64,000 nucleotides of DNA from Ligustrum vulgare (GCA_963555705.1 OY743173.1:2459501-2523500); one strand, 5' to 3'; counted from the stretch's first letter, positions 35,601 through 48,380 are shown. Notes: generated from the letters alone by a model not told the origin. Translations and numbers: made by a program.

Positions 35601-38600
35601 TGAGCTGTTCCATAATCTTTATCGTTTAGGACTGTATGAGAGCTCAAAAGTTACCCCTGTTCTCTTTGCTGTTTTGAAGTCGTTTTCTGTTTTTATTTTC
35701 AAAAAGGTTAAAAACGCGTTCTCTTTACCATTTTCGAAAACGCATTTTGGAAAACAAAAAAAAAAAAAAAAAAAAAAAATTATACACAAAATGCAAAACG
35801 TCCAAAACCTCGTTTTGGGCATTTTGTGTGTATTTCGACAAAAAATGTCCAAAACGAGGAAAACGCGTTTTGGGATTTTTTTATTTTTTATTTTTTATTT
35901 TTTTATTTTTTTATTTTTTATTTTTTATTTTTTTATTTTTTATTAAGAATTATCTTAACTTAGAATTAAGTTTAATATAAAGTTTTCATTTTTTTATTAC
36001 TTTTTTTAGAATTATCCTAACTTGGAACTAAGCCTAAATAATTTTTTTTTTTTTTTTATTTAGAATTATCCTAACTTGGAACTAAGTTTAAATAAAATTT
36101 TATTGAATTCAATATCAACATTACAAAAAAAAATTAAGTGAGAATTCTTGTTATTATATTTCAAAAAATAAACTGATAAATGGACTCTGGTGGTTTTGAA
36201 AGAACTTGCATTTTCTGAATTTTAATAGTAGTAGAGCTTTTTCAAATCCCGAATCTGACCAAGCGAATTAATATAGACTCTTAATGCTCACATTAGTGTG
36301 TTGCATGTAACCATATTTTCAGTGTATTGTGAAAGGAAATTTGAGTTTGAATTAGTAGTATTCTGCAAACAAATTAATTAAAAATAGTTTAAGTAGTATT
36401 CTGCAAAATTTCAAACAGAACGTGTTTTCCAGCTTTTCATTTTCAAAAACAGTTTTCAAAAATGACAAACCAAACGCGTTTTCAGCAAATTTGAAAACAA
36501 AAATGAAAACAGGAAACACAAAACATTTTCGAAAATGAAAATACAAAATAAAATACAAACAGAACGCCACCTAAAATTGTATTCTAGATATAGCTTAATG
36601 AACAGAGGAATTTGGATCCTTGAGAACTTAAACATGGGCTTTCATTTTTCAACCATCATTGCCAATTTTCAATTAGAAAAGTTGCACACATCACTCTTTT
36701 TGCTCTCTTAATGACTAACAAACTGTTCGGCGACTATGCCAGCCTTTTTTTGTTTGTTTATTTTGGTATTTTCTAGGTAGATGTGTGGTTGAAAATTGGA
36801 GAGAGAAAAGATATGTGGTTTAAAAGTAGTTTGGAACATTGTATTGTTTATAAATTGTAATAATTGCGTAAAAGAATGGTGTGTAATTAAAATATAGTTC
36901 ACACATGCATATCTACATTGATACCCATATAGCTTATACTGCAAGAAGATAACAGAATACTAATAATGATCCTAAGGAAACATCCTAGAATAAAGAATAA
37001 GAATATTGACCATATTTCAAACTCAGATTAAACGCTAAAGGTGTGTTTGATTGGATACATTTTCTAGGAAAATGTCAAATTAAATGAAATTATTTTCGTT
37101 CTTTTGTATTTGATACAAAGATTTGCCATGGAAAGTATTTTCTAAGTACAATCATCCAATGCAAATTTTAGGGCATTTGCCAACAAAATGTTTTCTCACC
37201 ATTTTGGTGAGAAAATATTTTCTTACTAGCATGGAAAGTGTTTTATTTTCCACCTTCTTGTATCAAACACACCCTAAGGGTCCATTTCATTTGATTGGCA
37301 AGGTAAAAAGGAATTGAAATTCCATGTAAGTTGGAAAATAAAAACCCACTCACCCCATAGGAATTCATTTTCCATGGAATTTGGCCAAAAACCAGCTTAA
37401 AGTGGTTGTACCCTGGAATTCGAACTCCATTTCCACCTTATCAAACAGCCAAAATAGAAATTGAATTCGTCGAATTTGACACTTTCCATGAAAAATAAAA
37501 CTATCAAACAAACCCTAAGGGTCCGTTTGATAGCGATTGTGGAATTTTGGTGGAAAAAAACAAATTTCAAGGAATTGAAAGTTTAATGTTTTTGATTCAT
37601 TTAATTTTCTAGATGAAAAAAGTATGAAATTTTCCAAATTTTGTTATTTGATTGACATTATTTTCCATGACAAATTTAACTACATTTAGCTACTTAAAAA
37701 AAATAAAAAAAAATCACACATTCGTACTTGATAATTATAATATTAATTTCTGGAAAAAAAAATAAGTCAATTAACAACAAAAAAAATGATCAAACGAGGG
37801 AAAAATGGTTTGCCTTGGAAGTGGTGGGAATTGGTTTGCATTGAAAACCAAGAATTGCATCACTTCCCACCAAAGTAGGCAAATAAATTCCTCCTAACAT
37901 GCAAACTAGGCTGCAAGTTGGATTGGAAAATCCGATTCCGACTGATGCTAAATCTAAAACTTTCGAATTCCAAATTTTTTCGAAAAAATTAGATTGAAAT
38001 TGGAACAAGTTTCAAAATTCGAAAAATTCCGAAATTCCGATCCAAAAATTTTCGAAGTACTCCGAACATATTCTGATCTGAAAATTTTGATTTTTCCGAA
38101 TAAATTCTGAAATTTTTTGTATTTGAGTTACAATTAATAATATAAAATCGTGTAACATTTTTACTTAGTAGAGAGATAATAGCACTTCAATTTTAGCATA
38201 AGATTTAAGTTGGGTAAATTGGTAGTGAAAAATATTTTACACATCAGATATAATAAAAAATTCACATTAAATCAAAAGTTCAAAATGTATTGTCAGTTGT
38301 AGTATCACAAAGTTTGCTTTATTTTTTCATTGTTTGTGATCATCAGGCTTGAACTTTGGAACGTGTCACTATTTGTTTACTAGAAAATAATTTTTTGAAA
38401 TAAAATGTTAGATCTACATAGAGTTGTAGAATGAAAAAATGCAAGAATTGTAACATTGTTATCCTTGTTAAGTTGTATTTTATTAGACCATAATGGAAAA
38501 ACTTATGTTAAATCTATATATAAATGTTATGTTGTTATTTTGTTATCTTTTTTGTTTTGTAACTTTAATTATAGTAAATATTGGAAATTTCGAAACTTTC

Positions 38601-41600
38601 CGAAATATCCGAATTTCAGTTTGATATGAAGTTTGTGTATTCCGAAAATTTTTGGAACATAATTTGGAACATACTGATTCTGAATTTTTTTGGAACGGAA
38701 CATGGAACACCTGTTTCCGACTCGTTCCATCCGAAAAACACCCTAATGCAAATTGACATACTTCTAAAGGCCTGGAGTGCATAAACAAGCTTAAGAAATA
38801 GACCATGCAACATACAACAAATATGAAAGGTACAAGGATAGTTCTGCACTCAAGTGCTTCATTCATCAACAATGGCAAATAGAACTTATACCTACAAAAA
38901 CCAAATTGATTAGATAGAACTATAATATGCTCCTTCTGTTGCCTATACACCAAGATCAGCGGTAGGGGAAGAAAAAACATTCAAAAACTAAGAATCTGGC
39001 CAGACGGTACGCTCATGCATGGAAATGTAAAAGTCTATTTTTAGATACCTGATCTAACTCTGCAGTATAATTCTTTCTGATTGCAGAAAATTCTCGAAGA
39101 TCTTTGGGTTTGTCCACCTGCAAACACTTGCCACTTGATAATGCTGATTGATTTCTCCCCACGGTCTATGCATAAAATACCAAGAAAAATTAACAAATAG
39201 ACATTTCACTTGCATTTTACGGCGGCAGGTACCAGCAAAACATAGAAGCAAACAAAGAGGGTTATTGACATACTAGATTTAGTTCAGCTCGTATTTCTTC
39301 AACAGCATATCTAAGTTCTTTTCGCATTGCTTCATAAAAGCCACTGTTAACAGCATCCTTTGTATGGAGCTCAGCCTGAGGTGAAAGAAATAAATATAGA
39401 GATGAGAGATGAAAAAGAAAACGGAGCTAGACTTTCATGTGCAGCCTATTTAATAAATAGAAGTACAAAATAGTCAACCTTCTTTTCCGCATAAACTGCC
39501 CGGATTATCTTCTCAAATCCATCTTTACCAATACGAACAATCTTCGATTCATCGTCAGTTAGGGCAGAGGAGTGGCTCTGAAAAGTCAATATACATATAT
39601 TACACTTCAGTTCCATCTTAGAAAGAAATGAATCAAAGCTCTATTTGAGTGACAAAAATAATGAGAACAACATAAATTGGTGATGACATGATCTTAAGCT
39701 TTTGGTTATAGTTCCAAGTGTAACTTAGGTGAATGTTACCAATATCCAATATGAGCATATAAGCAAAGAAAACAGCCAAAGGCCACCGTATTAAAAAAGA
39801 GAGAGTCTTACAGAGTAGCCATCGTGTAACAGCGACTGATCTTTTTGATTAAGAAACATTCCCAGTTGCTGATTGCTTAAAGCTGCTTCCTTCCTTGGTG
39901 AAGTCATTTGACTCCTCCCTCTGATGGGACCCTTCAAAATACCATGGTTGCTTGGATTTCGAGAATTATCTACTTCACTCTGCAAATCAAATGTAAATGG
40001 CAATTTATGTTCTCCTGTTGAAGTAAAGAAAATGCATATATAGTTTCATAAACAGTCTTGATCTTGAAGAGACTATCTTATGCATTGTTTAATAACTTCA
40101 TGCTTTTCTAAGCTTGAAGAATATATTTAAGAATGTGAAGCTATTTCGAGCTAGTCATAAAAAAATTGAAATATTGAAAATCCCACATCCATATGCATAT
40201 ATATCCACCTGACAATTGTGATAATCTCAAACACAAAAGTGATAAATCTTAATTTAAAAAGGATAAAAAAAATCTATTTTCAACTTTAACATCCTACATA
40301 GCCCAAACATACAGACCAAACTGTCTAGGCATAAAAATTCGTAAAATTTCCCGTATTGATCACTGATCAATATTAAATTTTCCCCTCGACCAAATTTTAT
40401 GCAGGTATTGGCTAGTTCCCATTTCATCTCAAGCTTTGTGAGTTGTGAGGAATTTCTGGTTCAACTGGGTTAATCTTGATTAACATGGCAACACTTGATT
40501 GAGACATCCATCGTGTCTGGACTTCCATAGAGAACGTGAAGCCAGAGGTCAACTAGCAGCCACCGTGTTGTAAATGTTCCCAGAGCAAGTGAATTGCAAG
40601 CTCTTATTCATGAAAATAAAACATCACTCGTGCACGCACAAACCAAGGTGCATGTCATAATCATGTAGCAACTTGTCATAATAGAGAATAAGAACATTGT
40701 TCCAGATAACAATCCGAAACAATCTTCCACTTCAACGAAGATCACAAAAACAAATATAGGCGAGTGACTCGTCAAGTCCTCGTCAACTTCACATACGAAT
40801 CCGATCAATATAAAAAACACAAATTTCATCAAGAAATTGGTATGTCTTGAACAACACTACTCAGTATTAGATTAACACCAAGATTACGCATGATAGTAAT
40901 TAAATACAATGCATATCCAATAATCAAGACATTCACTTGCTATTTCCTATTAGCGTAAATCCAAATCAATCAAAATTACTTATTCATAATCATGCATTTG
41001 AAATGCCATCAATTACTTTCTGGGGCAATTCAAGGAAATTCAAAAATGTACCAAGTCTTCAAATAACATTCTGGGAATTAGTTCTCGCGTCCATTGACAA
41101 TTTTTCTTATTTGTCGATGTCAATATAGAGGCTAATCAGATCCAAGCATCAATATGTGTTATTATCTGTTACAAATACAAATTTCACTAAGAAATAACTA
41201 AATGGATCAATCAAAATTACCTCAGAGTCGCTAATATGATACCGAGCCAACGAAAGGGACCTCCTCCGCCATGAATCGGCCTCAGCCGGAGCGACATTTT
41301 TACTCCCACCACCAGAGCCATTAGAGACAACATAACTTTTACTGTGACCTCCACCACTCCTCGACACTGACCTTCCCCTTCTCCTGGATGATGCAGTATC
41401 ACTAGCCCACCCAATGTCCGAGCTACCGACCCCATGCCGCGAAGTCGATCGCCCCCCTCTCTCCCCCGCCCCTCCATCACTCTCATTCTCGATCCTCGAC
41501 GAGAAGAACTCAAGCGCCAGTTCATCAAGGTTGATCTCTGTACTATCCCCCGATCCTCTGACCTTATTCACAAACTTCCCCTTGGCCTCAGAAACCACCT

Positions 41601-41727
41601 CCGGTCGGGAAAACCGGCTGAGACTCCTGGCCCGCCGGTGGGACCGGCTAGTGCTGGCTGAATCTTCGGAGCTAGAGCCGCCAATTGTAGTTCTCTTCGA
41701 TGTTGATTTGAAAGCTGAAGTCGCCAT
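32604..41727 (-). CDS. Plant coiled-coil protein with basic Ser/Arg-rich N-terminus, 8 exons, function unknown
   Basis: The exons, in coding order, are 41727-41221, 39979-39812, 39577-39479, 39375-39274, 39117-39049, 35492-35352, 35202-34855 and 32885-32604. All joins keep frame with GT-AG borders, giving 571 aa. The N-terminus has MATSAFKSTSKRT, SHRRARSLSRFSRPE and FVNKVRGSG, and is rich in Ser, Arg and Gly. The middle, from about residue 235 to 370, is helical and charged (FYEAMRKELRYAVEEIRAEL, then LLAEILLEEQRSQELSKIVR), fitting a coiled coil. The C-terminal third is acidic and Ser-rich. It resembles plant proteins loosely annotated as neurofilament-like. I do not know a function. The ATG at 41727 is chosen because MATSAFKST is the conserved-looking start. 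Confidence 0.82.
32886..34854 (-). other. 2-kb intron 7 of the coiled-coil gene, with retroelement-like remnant
   Basis: At about 33780-33960 the minus strand reads as a short LTR-like end followed by ATGGTATCGCAGCAG, a degraded TGGTATCAGAGC-type primer site. The adjoining 33310-33660 stretch is C/T-rich on the plus strand and non-coding. No complete element could be delimited. Confidence 0.4.
35875..36110. repeat. TTTTTATTTT simple array plus short tandem copies
   Basis: A T-rich array of TTTTTTATTT units is followed by three imperfect copies of a unit containing TAGAATTATCCTAACTTGGA, separated by T-runs. They are intronic in the coiled-coil gene. Confidence 0.8.
37039..37274. mobile_element. 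Tourist-like MITE 1 of a chain
   Basis: It is flanked by TAA at 37036-37038 and 37275-37277. The ends AGGTGTGTTTGAT and ATCAAACACACCC are inverted. There is no coding sequence. The right TAA is shared with the next element. Confidence 0.6.
37278..37515. mobile_element. Tourist-like MITE 2 of a chain
   Basis: It is flanked by TAA at 37275-37277 and 37516-37518. It begins GGGTCCATTTCATTTGAT and ends TATCAAACAAACCC. The inverted ends are partly decayed. Confidence 0.55.
37519..37800. mobile_element. Tourist-like MITE 3 of a chain (right end uncertain)
   Basis: It begins GGGTCCGTTTGATAGCG directly after the shared TAA. A candidate right end, GATCAAACGAGGG, lies near 37787-37800. No clear TAA follows, so the right border is a guess. 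Confidence 0.4.
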
Positions 41728-42480
41728 TTTTACCAAGTGATAACTGAGACTGTGTTATTTTAGATTTAATATGGAATGTTTTGTTGCAAATTTGAAATTA
41801 TTTATTGATTTATTTGTGTTTTTTTGATAAAACGAAGAATTAAAAATTGGAGAGATAAAATATGAATGGTTAAAAAATAGTATGAAAAATTATGTAAATT
41901 AAATTTTTGTAATCATTTCAAATTAAAAGATAGCCGAACACACCCTAAGTTATTCAAAATCTGTGACCTCTGAATATATTAAATTAGGGTTTTGGATTTG
42001 AGGATTTTGAATTGGAGAGAGAGTGATCTATAAATACATGGTTTAATTGTAACGGAGAAGGTTTGTCGATCGTATTGAAAATTGCGGAAATATTTGAAAT
42101 TTATACGTACAGACGTCCAGGCGCTTGAGCAACCTACCCGATCCCAACTCCAAAAAGGGTGGGAGAAGGGATGGAAATGGTAAAAATCTCACTAAATGTC
42201 ATAAAATTCTATATATTAATAAAATCAACTAAGATTCTGACCAATTAATTTTGATCAGAATTTCAATTGATTTTAGAAACTGATTAGATAGAATCTGATT
42301 CAAAATGTTGCACATCCTGAGTCTAAAAGTTATAATGTAAGATTTCAAATGGACAGTTCTCTTAATTTACGTTACAGATAGCGAGGCGGTTTCTTTTCCC
42401 ACATTTTACTCCCCCTCCCTCCCTACTCTTCCCTTCTTTCATACTCTGTTAATCAACCAACAACCACCACAATCAACTCG
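41728..42480. other. Intergenic region upstream of the coiled-coil gene
   Basis: This is the likely promoter and 5' UTR of the minus-strand coiled-coil gene, and possibly of a plus-strand broken gene starting near 42480. A pyrimidine-rich stretch (42409-42440, CCCCCTCCCTCCCTAC) precedes the latter. No other feature is seen. Confidence 0.4.
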
Positions 42481-42539
42481 ATGCAGTGTTATAGGAAGTT
42501 CTGGGTACAACCCGAGTTCCGACCATCGGAGCCCTAACT

Positions 42540-42789
42540 TCTTGTCGAAGGTTTCATCCCCGCCAATTGGAAAAACCTAACTTTGTTGATTTGTTGTCAG
42601 CGATTGCTAGAGAGGTTTTCCGGAGGAGTATGACGGAAGAAGCACTATCTTCGGAGGCTTTGACTGTTTTTAATAAATATTGATGGGTATTGTGATGTGA
42701 TTTGTCTTAGTTTGGGGGAAATTGAAGAGGGGACTTTGAATGAACATGAAGTGGATGACCCAGAAGAGGTTACGAGAATGGTTGAAATG
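42540..42789 (+). pseudogene. Unrecognised gene fragment interrupted by Tat insertion
   Basis: A plus-strand frame reads NFVDLLSAIAREVFRRSMTE, then EEALSSEALTVF. After a shift near 42670 another frame reads ICLSLGEIEEGTLNEHEVDD, then PEEVTRMVE. The balanced, protein-like composition suggests real ancestral coding sequence. A GTAATTT donor follows at 42790. The Tat element begins 190 bp later. A possible following exon (acceptor TTTTTAG, then GEEVENLQNS) appears at 50133 on the other side. I do not recognise the family. Confidence 0.4.
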
Positions 42790-42978
42790 TAATTTCTCTC
42801 TTCTTCTCCATTTGAAAAATCTTGATTATTGTCGTTTGTTGTATTAACGGGCACATCGAATTTAGTAATAGTTATTGCTGAAAGGCTTATTGTGGTCCTT
42901 GAATAGAATCCACACTCGAAGGGGGTGAGGTTGGTGGATTCTTTTAATTTATCTTTCAAATTGTATGATGAATGTAGT

Positions 42979-43629
42979 TGATGCTGTCAAAAATCCTAAC
43001 ATTGACGTGACAGGATCTGATGATATTTGATTGCTGGAAGAGATCAATGAACTCGCCTTAGATGACCTGCAAAAAAGGCGAGGATGATTATCCCCGTCGC
43101 CCCTCCGGTATGAGAATTAATTTTCTAGAAAAAGATAGAGAGAGAATATATAATTAGAAAACGTAAAGAATTGTGAATGAATATGTGTGGTCAAAGGAGC
43201 TATATTTATAGGGCTGAAAAAGCCCATAACTTCCTTTATTTAAGGAAGGAGTCATTTTTGCTATAAACTTTACATTTTAGGAGGAGTTCTAGTCTTATAA
43301 GAATTGTACTTCCTCTTTTTTAGGATGATTCCTTATGGGCTATGTTTTATTCTGAGGGCCCAAGAAAGTGGCCCATTGATGAAGCCCATAAACGGTGAAC
43401 ATCGGGAATCGTCTAGTGGCCGGGCAATACTGGGCATAATTCCCACCATCGATGGACTTGACTAGATAGGACAATCCCGGGCTGTGAATGATCATAAGGT
43501 CGAGCCTAAAGCCCGGCCTAAGAAAATCCTCAGACCATAAGCTAACTGGCCGGCCTATTCATCGGGATGGACCGACCTGTTTTGTTCCTTTCATAGGCTC
43601 ATTGATGATCCCGGAAAGTAGCCCGATCA
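42979..43629 (-). repeat. Tat 3' LTR (lower-coordinate copy)
   Basis: This 651-bp terminal repeat is closely similar to 49261-49911, with scattered substitutions. In element sense this is the 3' copy. The purine-rich CAGGGGCCAT just inside it (minus strand) may be the polypurine tract. Confidence 0.93.
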
Positions 43630-43995
43630 ATGGCCCCTGTGCATCAGGGATCGGTGATTGATGTCTGAATGCAACTAACCCTTGAAAGCTGTCACCTTTA
43701 TTAATAACATGTTTTGCCAACCGTTACGCTTTGTGATGTGTGTGGCGTAATTAATATCTTGCAAATGGATGGCCGCCACGTGTACATAATGAAAGGCGGT
43801 AGTTTGAAAATTTTCCTGCTTATTTTTTGCCTATATATATGTGGTCCCATCCCCTCATTCCTTTTACTTTTCGATTTTGCGAAAACTAGAGAACTCCTCG
43901 AGCAACTAGCACGATCTCATTTACAAACAACATTGCCTTTTAGGTAAGCTCGACCACACCCGACCTTTTTAATTTCATAACTTATTGCTAGAAAA

Positions 43996-45871
43996 ATGGC
44001 CAGGCAGGTGAACATCACAGACCTTAGGGAAGTTGAGAATCTAGAAGAACCATTAGAGGTCGAGCCCATAGGGTTTTATGAGCCCCCACCTTCCCGGGAT
44101 GAGGAGTCGGATGGCGAGGAAGGGATCGAGGACGATGTTGACCTAGACAGAGGGACTGGTGAGGCAGAACTGGAACTCTCGACCTTTAACATTAAGATGA
44201 AGGAGCATATGGTTGAGGCCGATATGAGGAAGTTTGGGATGTCCGAGGGGTATATAGCCCGGGCTCCTGAGGCAGATGATGTTTCTTATCACTGTCGGAG
44301 GGGGAGATGGTTGTATTTCATGAGTCTCTTGTGGCCGGGCTTAGGTTTCCCTTACACCACTTTTTTATTGACTTTCTTCTTACTCCCAGCATTGTCCCGG
44401 GCCAACTCGCACCTAATGTGTGGAGGATTCTCGTATACTTCTTTGTCTTGTGTAGGAGTCTAGGAATAGAACGCACTGTTGACTTGTGCAAGTGTCTCTT
44501 GGATTTAAAGTATCTGCCCCGATGTAATTGTTTCGTCTATTTAAGCGGGAAGGGACGTTTTGAAGTTCCCTGGGTCCCTTCTTCAATAAAATATTGGAAG
44601 GAAATGTTCTTCTTTGTAAAGCCCCGGGCAGGGGAGAACATTTTTTTGTCGACCTTTAGAAGACCTGATGTAGATAGTTTTAATAGGATGGGGAACAAAA
44701 ATGAGGAGGAGATGGTCGACCTTCTTGCCAACGCCATTAGGGTGTGTGATTTTGGCTTATTGGCCGAGGAGGCTTCTGACTTGACCACTAATGAAATTTT
44801 GGGCCAGGCCGGTCTCGATCTACAGCCCGGTAGTTCTCGACCTTGTAAATTAAGTAAATATTTTTCTTTTGGAATTTTCATAACCGTCAACGTCTGCTTC
44901 ACTGCTCATCCTTTCTTTTTAAATTTTTTGGCAGGGATGGCCTTTGATGGTGATAGACTAAGGAAAGCGGCCGAGGAGAGAGCCGGGCTGCTGCCCAGAA
45001 GAGGAAGGACGACGGTGTCGTGAGGCGCCGTTATCAGAAGAGGCCCCGAAAAGATACCTCCTGGGTAGGCGAGACCTCAAGGAGGAGTGCGGAGGTTCCT
45101 CCTCAAAGTGGTCGAGAAACACGCCGGCCACCTCCCCGTGACCAGCCCGGTCGTGTGTCCCCGGCACCGGAGGTATTGCCCGAAGGCCCTACTTTGGCCG
45201 ACCTAAAGGGGAAGATAGAGGAGAGCCTTCATCCCGGTCTGCTGGAGAAGTACACCGAAGAAGTTGCCATTGAGGATGGAGTAGATCACTTTCTGAATGC
45301 AGCGGATCGATCCTTATTTCCCGAGCATTGATTTTCTTCTGATTATTATTGAAGTTTTCATCCCGACCTGCAGCTCGTCAGCATTAGCCGGGGACTCATC
45401 GACCAGGGTGTCAGGCGCGGAGAGACTTCGAGCCAGTTTGTTCACTCAGTCCAATACGAGGCGACTAAGGCCCGGGCTGCAGAGGAGAAACTAGCTCGCG
45501 TGGAGTCGGATTTAGCCTTAATGACCCATGATCGAGATCTTACCCGAGAAGAAAATAAAAGGCTTGCTGATGAACTTCGTCGGGCACGGGAAGAGATCGA
45601 AGCTTCCAAGGTTGAGGCTGTGGAAGTATATAAAAAATTCGAGGAGCACGATTTGGCCTTGGGCAACTATGCCTTGGAATCGTACTCTCAAGGAATGAGA
45701 CAAGCCCGAGCTTGGATCAAACTCCACGCGCCCGATCTTGATACCACCCCCCTCTCTCAATTTCCCTTGGGAACTGAAGGCCTCGACCTTTCCCCATTTT
45801 TGGAGGAGGACGTTGAGGTTGAGGTCAGTTCTGATGAGGAGGCCGAGGATGGTGGTAATCAAGATCCCTAG
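43996..45871 (+). pseudogene. Tat antisense ORF (gypsy-type transposase-annotated domain), broken
   Basis: It runs on the strand opposite to gag and integrase. From the ATG at 43996 an acidic N-terminus is followed, after a frameshift near 44300, by VVFHESLVAGLRFPLHHFF, then PGQLAPNVWRILVYFFVLC. This is the domain often annotated as gypsy-type putative transposase. A probable intron (44829 to about 44936) ends TTTTTGGCAG. A second frame break occurs near 44985. The last part is a coiled coil (RDLTREENKRLADELRRARE) with an acidic tail ending at 45871. The biological role of these antisense ORFs is not established. Confidence 0.75.
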
Positions 45872-46290
45872 ATGTGAATAGGATAATTTTTGATGTAAAG
45901 TCCGGGGTATGCCCCGAGGTCCTGGTGTAATCAACTCTTGTTTTAATGAAAATATTTTTTTGAAAATTCGTGCCTTTTACTAGTATGTTTTATTGAGTGT
46001 TTGCTAACAAAGGTCGGGAATGATCGAACTTTTCAACAATCCATAGAGTAGGTCGAGCACGTGCCTTACAAATGTTAAGTTTTCTTGATTCCTTATAATT
46101 ATATGATCGGGTAGTGGCCGACCTTATATTATGACCATAAGAATGGACTTAACCGTTTGTAGCATCAAGACTTTGAGTTGAATACAACTTGACTGGTGAG
46201 ACTGGGTTTGCCCGACCCTTTCAGTCAATTGATTAGTAAGAATTTCGAAATGTGTTTTGACAAGACCAGGCAGTACCGATCTATTATGGG

Positions 46291-46730
46291 AAATAATTTG
46301 TAACGCTTTACCATGAGACCTTGTAAATTATTCGTGGAAGAATAATTTGTGAAGTCTTTCCATGAGACATTGTAAATTATTTTATAGGAAATAATTTGTA
46401 ACGTCTTGCCATGAGACCTTGTAAATTATTTGTGGAAGAATAATTTGTAAAGTCTTGCCATGAGACATTGTAAATTATTTTATATGAAATAATTTGTAAC
46501 GCCTTGCTATGAGACCTTGTAAATTATTCGTGAAAGAATAATTTGTAAAGTCTTGCCATGAGACATTGTAAATTATTTGATAGGAAATAATTTGTAACTC
46601 CTTACCACGAGACCTTGTAAATTATTCGTGGAAGAATAATTTGTAAAGTCTTGCCATGAGACATTGTAAATTATTTGATATGAGATAATTTGTAAAGTCA
46701 TGTGGATGACCTTGTAAATTACTTCGATAT
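46291..46730. repeat. 98-bp higher-order tandem array
   Basis: AAATAATTTGTAAC recurs at 46291, 46389, 46487 and 46585, a constant 98-bp period, with a partial fifth copy at 46683. Each unit is made of two similar halves of about 49 bp. One half has GAGACCTTGTAAATTATT, the other GAGACATTGTAAATTATT. It lies between integrase and the antisense ORF of the Tat element. Confidence 0.93.
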
Positions 46731-46994
46731 CTGATCTTTGTAGTGCTCATTTTATGGAAAGAGTACTTTTATTGAAGGGGACTGAATGATGGGCCTCGTT
46801 AAAACCTTACCCAGAAAACCCATTGGGAAAAAATCTGGATAAGGAAAAAGAGTACCCGTCCCTGACACTGAAAGACAAAATAATGGGCACGCAGGCCCAA
46901 CCATAATATTCTCTGATGGACGTCCAAGTCCGAATGCAAAAATAAAAATGGGCGCGCAGGCCCGACCTTACTAGGACTAAATGACTTGATATGA

Positions 46995-48380
46995 TTACTT
47001 GTAGTATGGCTTCAAGTTCTCCACATTCCATGGTCGAGGAAGGGGTTTTGAATCCATTGTGCGGAGATTGTATGAGCCCTTGCCCAACTTCCGGATGACT
47101 TCATAAGGTCCTTCCCAAATAGGCCCAAGTTTCCCTGGTAGATGACCGACAGCCTCACTGCAGCGAAGGACGAGATCCCCCATTCTGAATTCCCTCTTCT
47201 TTACTCGGATATTGAACTTCTTAAACATGGCCTGTTGATAAGCTGCTATTCTTAATGATGCTTTTTCCCTGACTTCTTCTAGAAGATCCAGACTTTCTCT
47301 CTGTCCTTCGATGTGGTCGGGCGAGCCTGTGGCCATAGCATGGAAGCTTGGAATGGTTACTTCTATGGGAACAACGGCTTCCATCCCGAAGGCAAGCATG
47401 AATGGGGTTTCCCCCGTCGCTGTTTTGAACGTGGTTCGGTTGGTCCAAAGCACTTCTGGGAGAAGATCGAGCCAATCTCCCTTGGCACTGCCAAGGCGAG
47501 TCTTTAAGTCTTGTAAGATGAGTCTGTTTGTAACTTCAGCTAACCCATTACTCTGCGGGTACGAAATGGAGGTCAACCTGTGTTCTATTCCCAGATTCTT
47601 GCAGAATTGCTTGAAGGCTTGACACTCAAATTGACGCCCGTTATCTGTTATTAATGTCTTGGGAAGATCAAAACGGAAAACTATTGATTTCCACACAAAT
47701 GCTTCCAACTTTTGTTCTGTGATCACGGCTAGCGGTTCGGATTCCACCCACTTAGTGAAGTATTCCATTGCAACTGCCAAGAACTTGACCTAACCCCGGG
47801 CTATAGGGAAAGGTCCGAGTATGTCGATTCCCCATTGGGCGAAAGGGTATGGGCACAATATTGAGGATAGCTCTTCCGCGGGTTGATGTAATCGGGCTGC
47901 GAATCTTTGGCACTTGTCACAGGCTTTCACATAACAAAGGGCGTCTTTCTTCATATTCAGCCAGTAGTACCCGTATCTTATCAATTTCAGTACTATAGCT
48001 CTTGCTCCCTGGTGTCCTCCACAAATTCCTTCATGGACCTCGACCATAGCAAGAGCTGCTTCATTTGGAGTTAGGCATCGCAGATAAAGAAGTGTGAAGC
48101 TTCGGCGGAACAAGGTATTCTGCAGCAAGGTATACCTCGGGGCTCTTGCTTTGATTTTTCTGGCCTCTACTTTGTCATCTGGAAACTTTCCTGATGTTAG
48201 ATATTCAATTATTGGATCCATCCAACTGGGCTCTTGATCTGAAATATCCATGACCTCGGGTTGTTGTACGATACTAGGCTCATGAAGAGTTCGTATGAAC
48301 ACGGTCCTATCCAAGTGGTCTAGATTGGAAGAATTAAGTCTTGACAAAGCATCCGCTTTGTGATTGGCGGACCTCGAAAT
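46995..48380 (-). pseudogene. Tat RNase H end plus integrase (one stop)
   Basis: The minus-strand frame starts with the RNase H tail ANHKADALSRL. It continues through the integrase zinc finger (HEGICGGHQGAR, CDKCQRFAARLHQP). A TAG replaces Gln just before VKFLAVAMEYFTKW. The core then has LITDNGRQFECQ and SYPQSNGLAEVTNR. The first catalytic Asp position reads Glu (MEYF instead of DYF). The C-terminal module ends NVENLKPYYK. It is nearly full-length but inactive as read. Confidence 0.9.

Larger units (their letters stand above)
35493..39048 (-). other. 3.5-kb repeat-filled intron 5 of the coiled-coil gene
   Basis: The intron lies between exons 5 and 6. It contains, from low to high coordinates, an A-run (35755-35780), a T-rich array (35875-35942), imperfect copies of AGAATTATCCTAACTTGGAA (35945-36110), terminal-repeat-like sequence near 36410-36570, and at least two adjacent MITEs (37039-37515, possibly three). 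No coding sequence was found inside. Confidence 0.7.

Noticed and set aside
35619..35980. Phe/Lys-rich ORFs on both strands
   Set aside because: Produced by T-rich and A-rich simple sequence within an intron.
46291..46730. Regularly spaced repeats resembling a CRISPR array
   Set aside because: The whole 98-bp unit repeats without unique spacers, and it lies in a plant retrotransposon.
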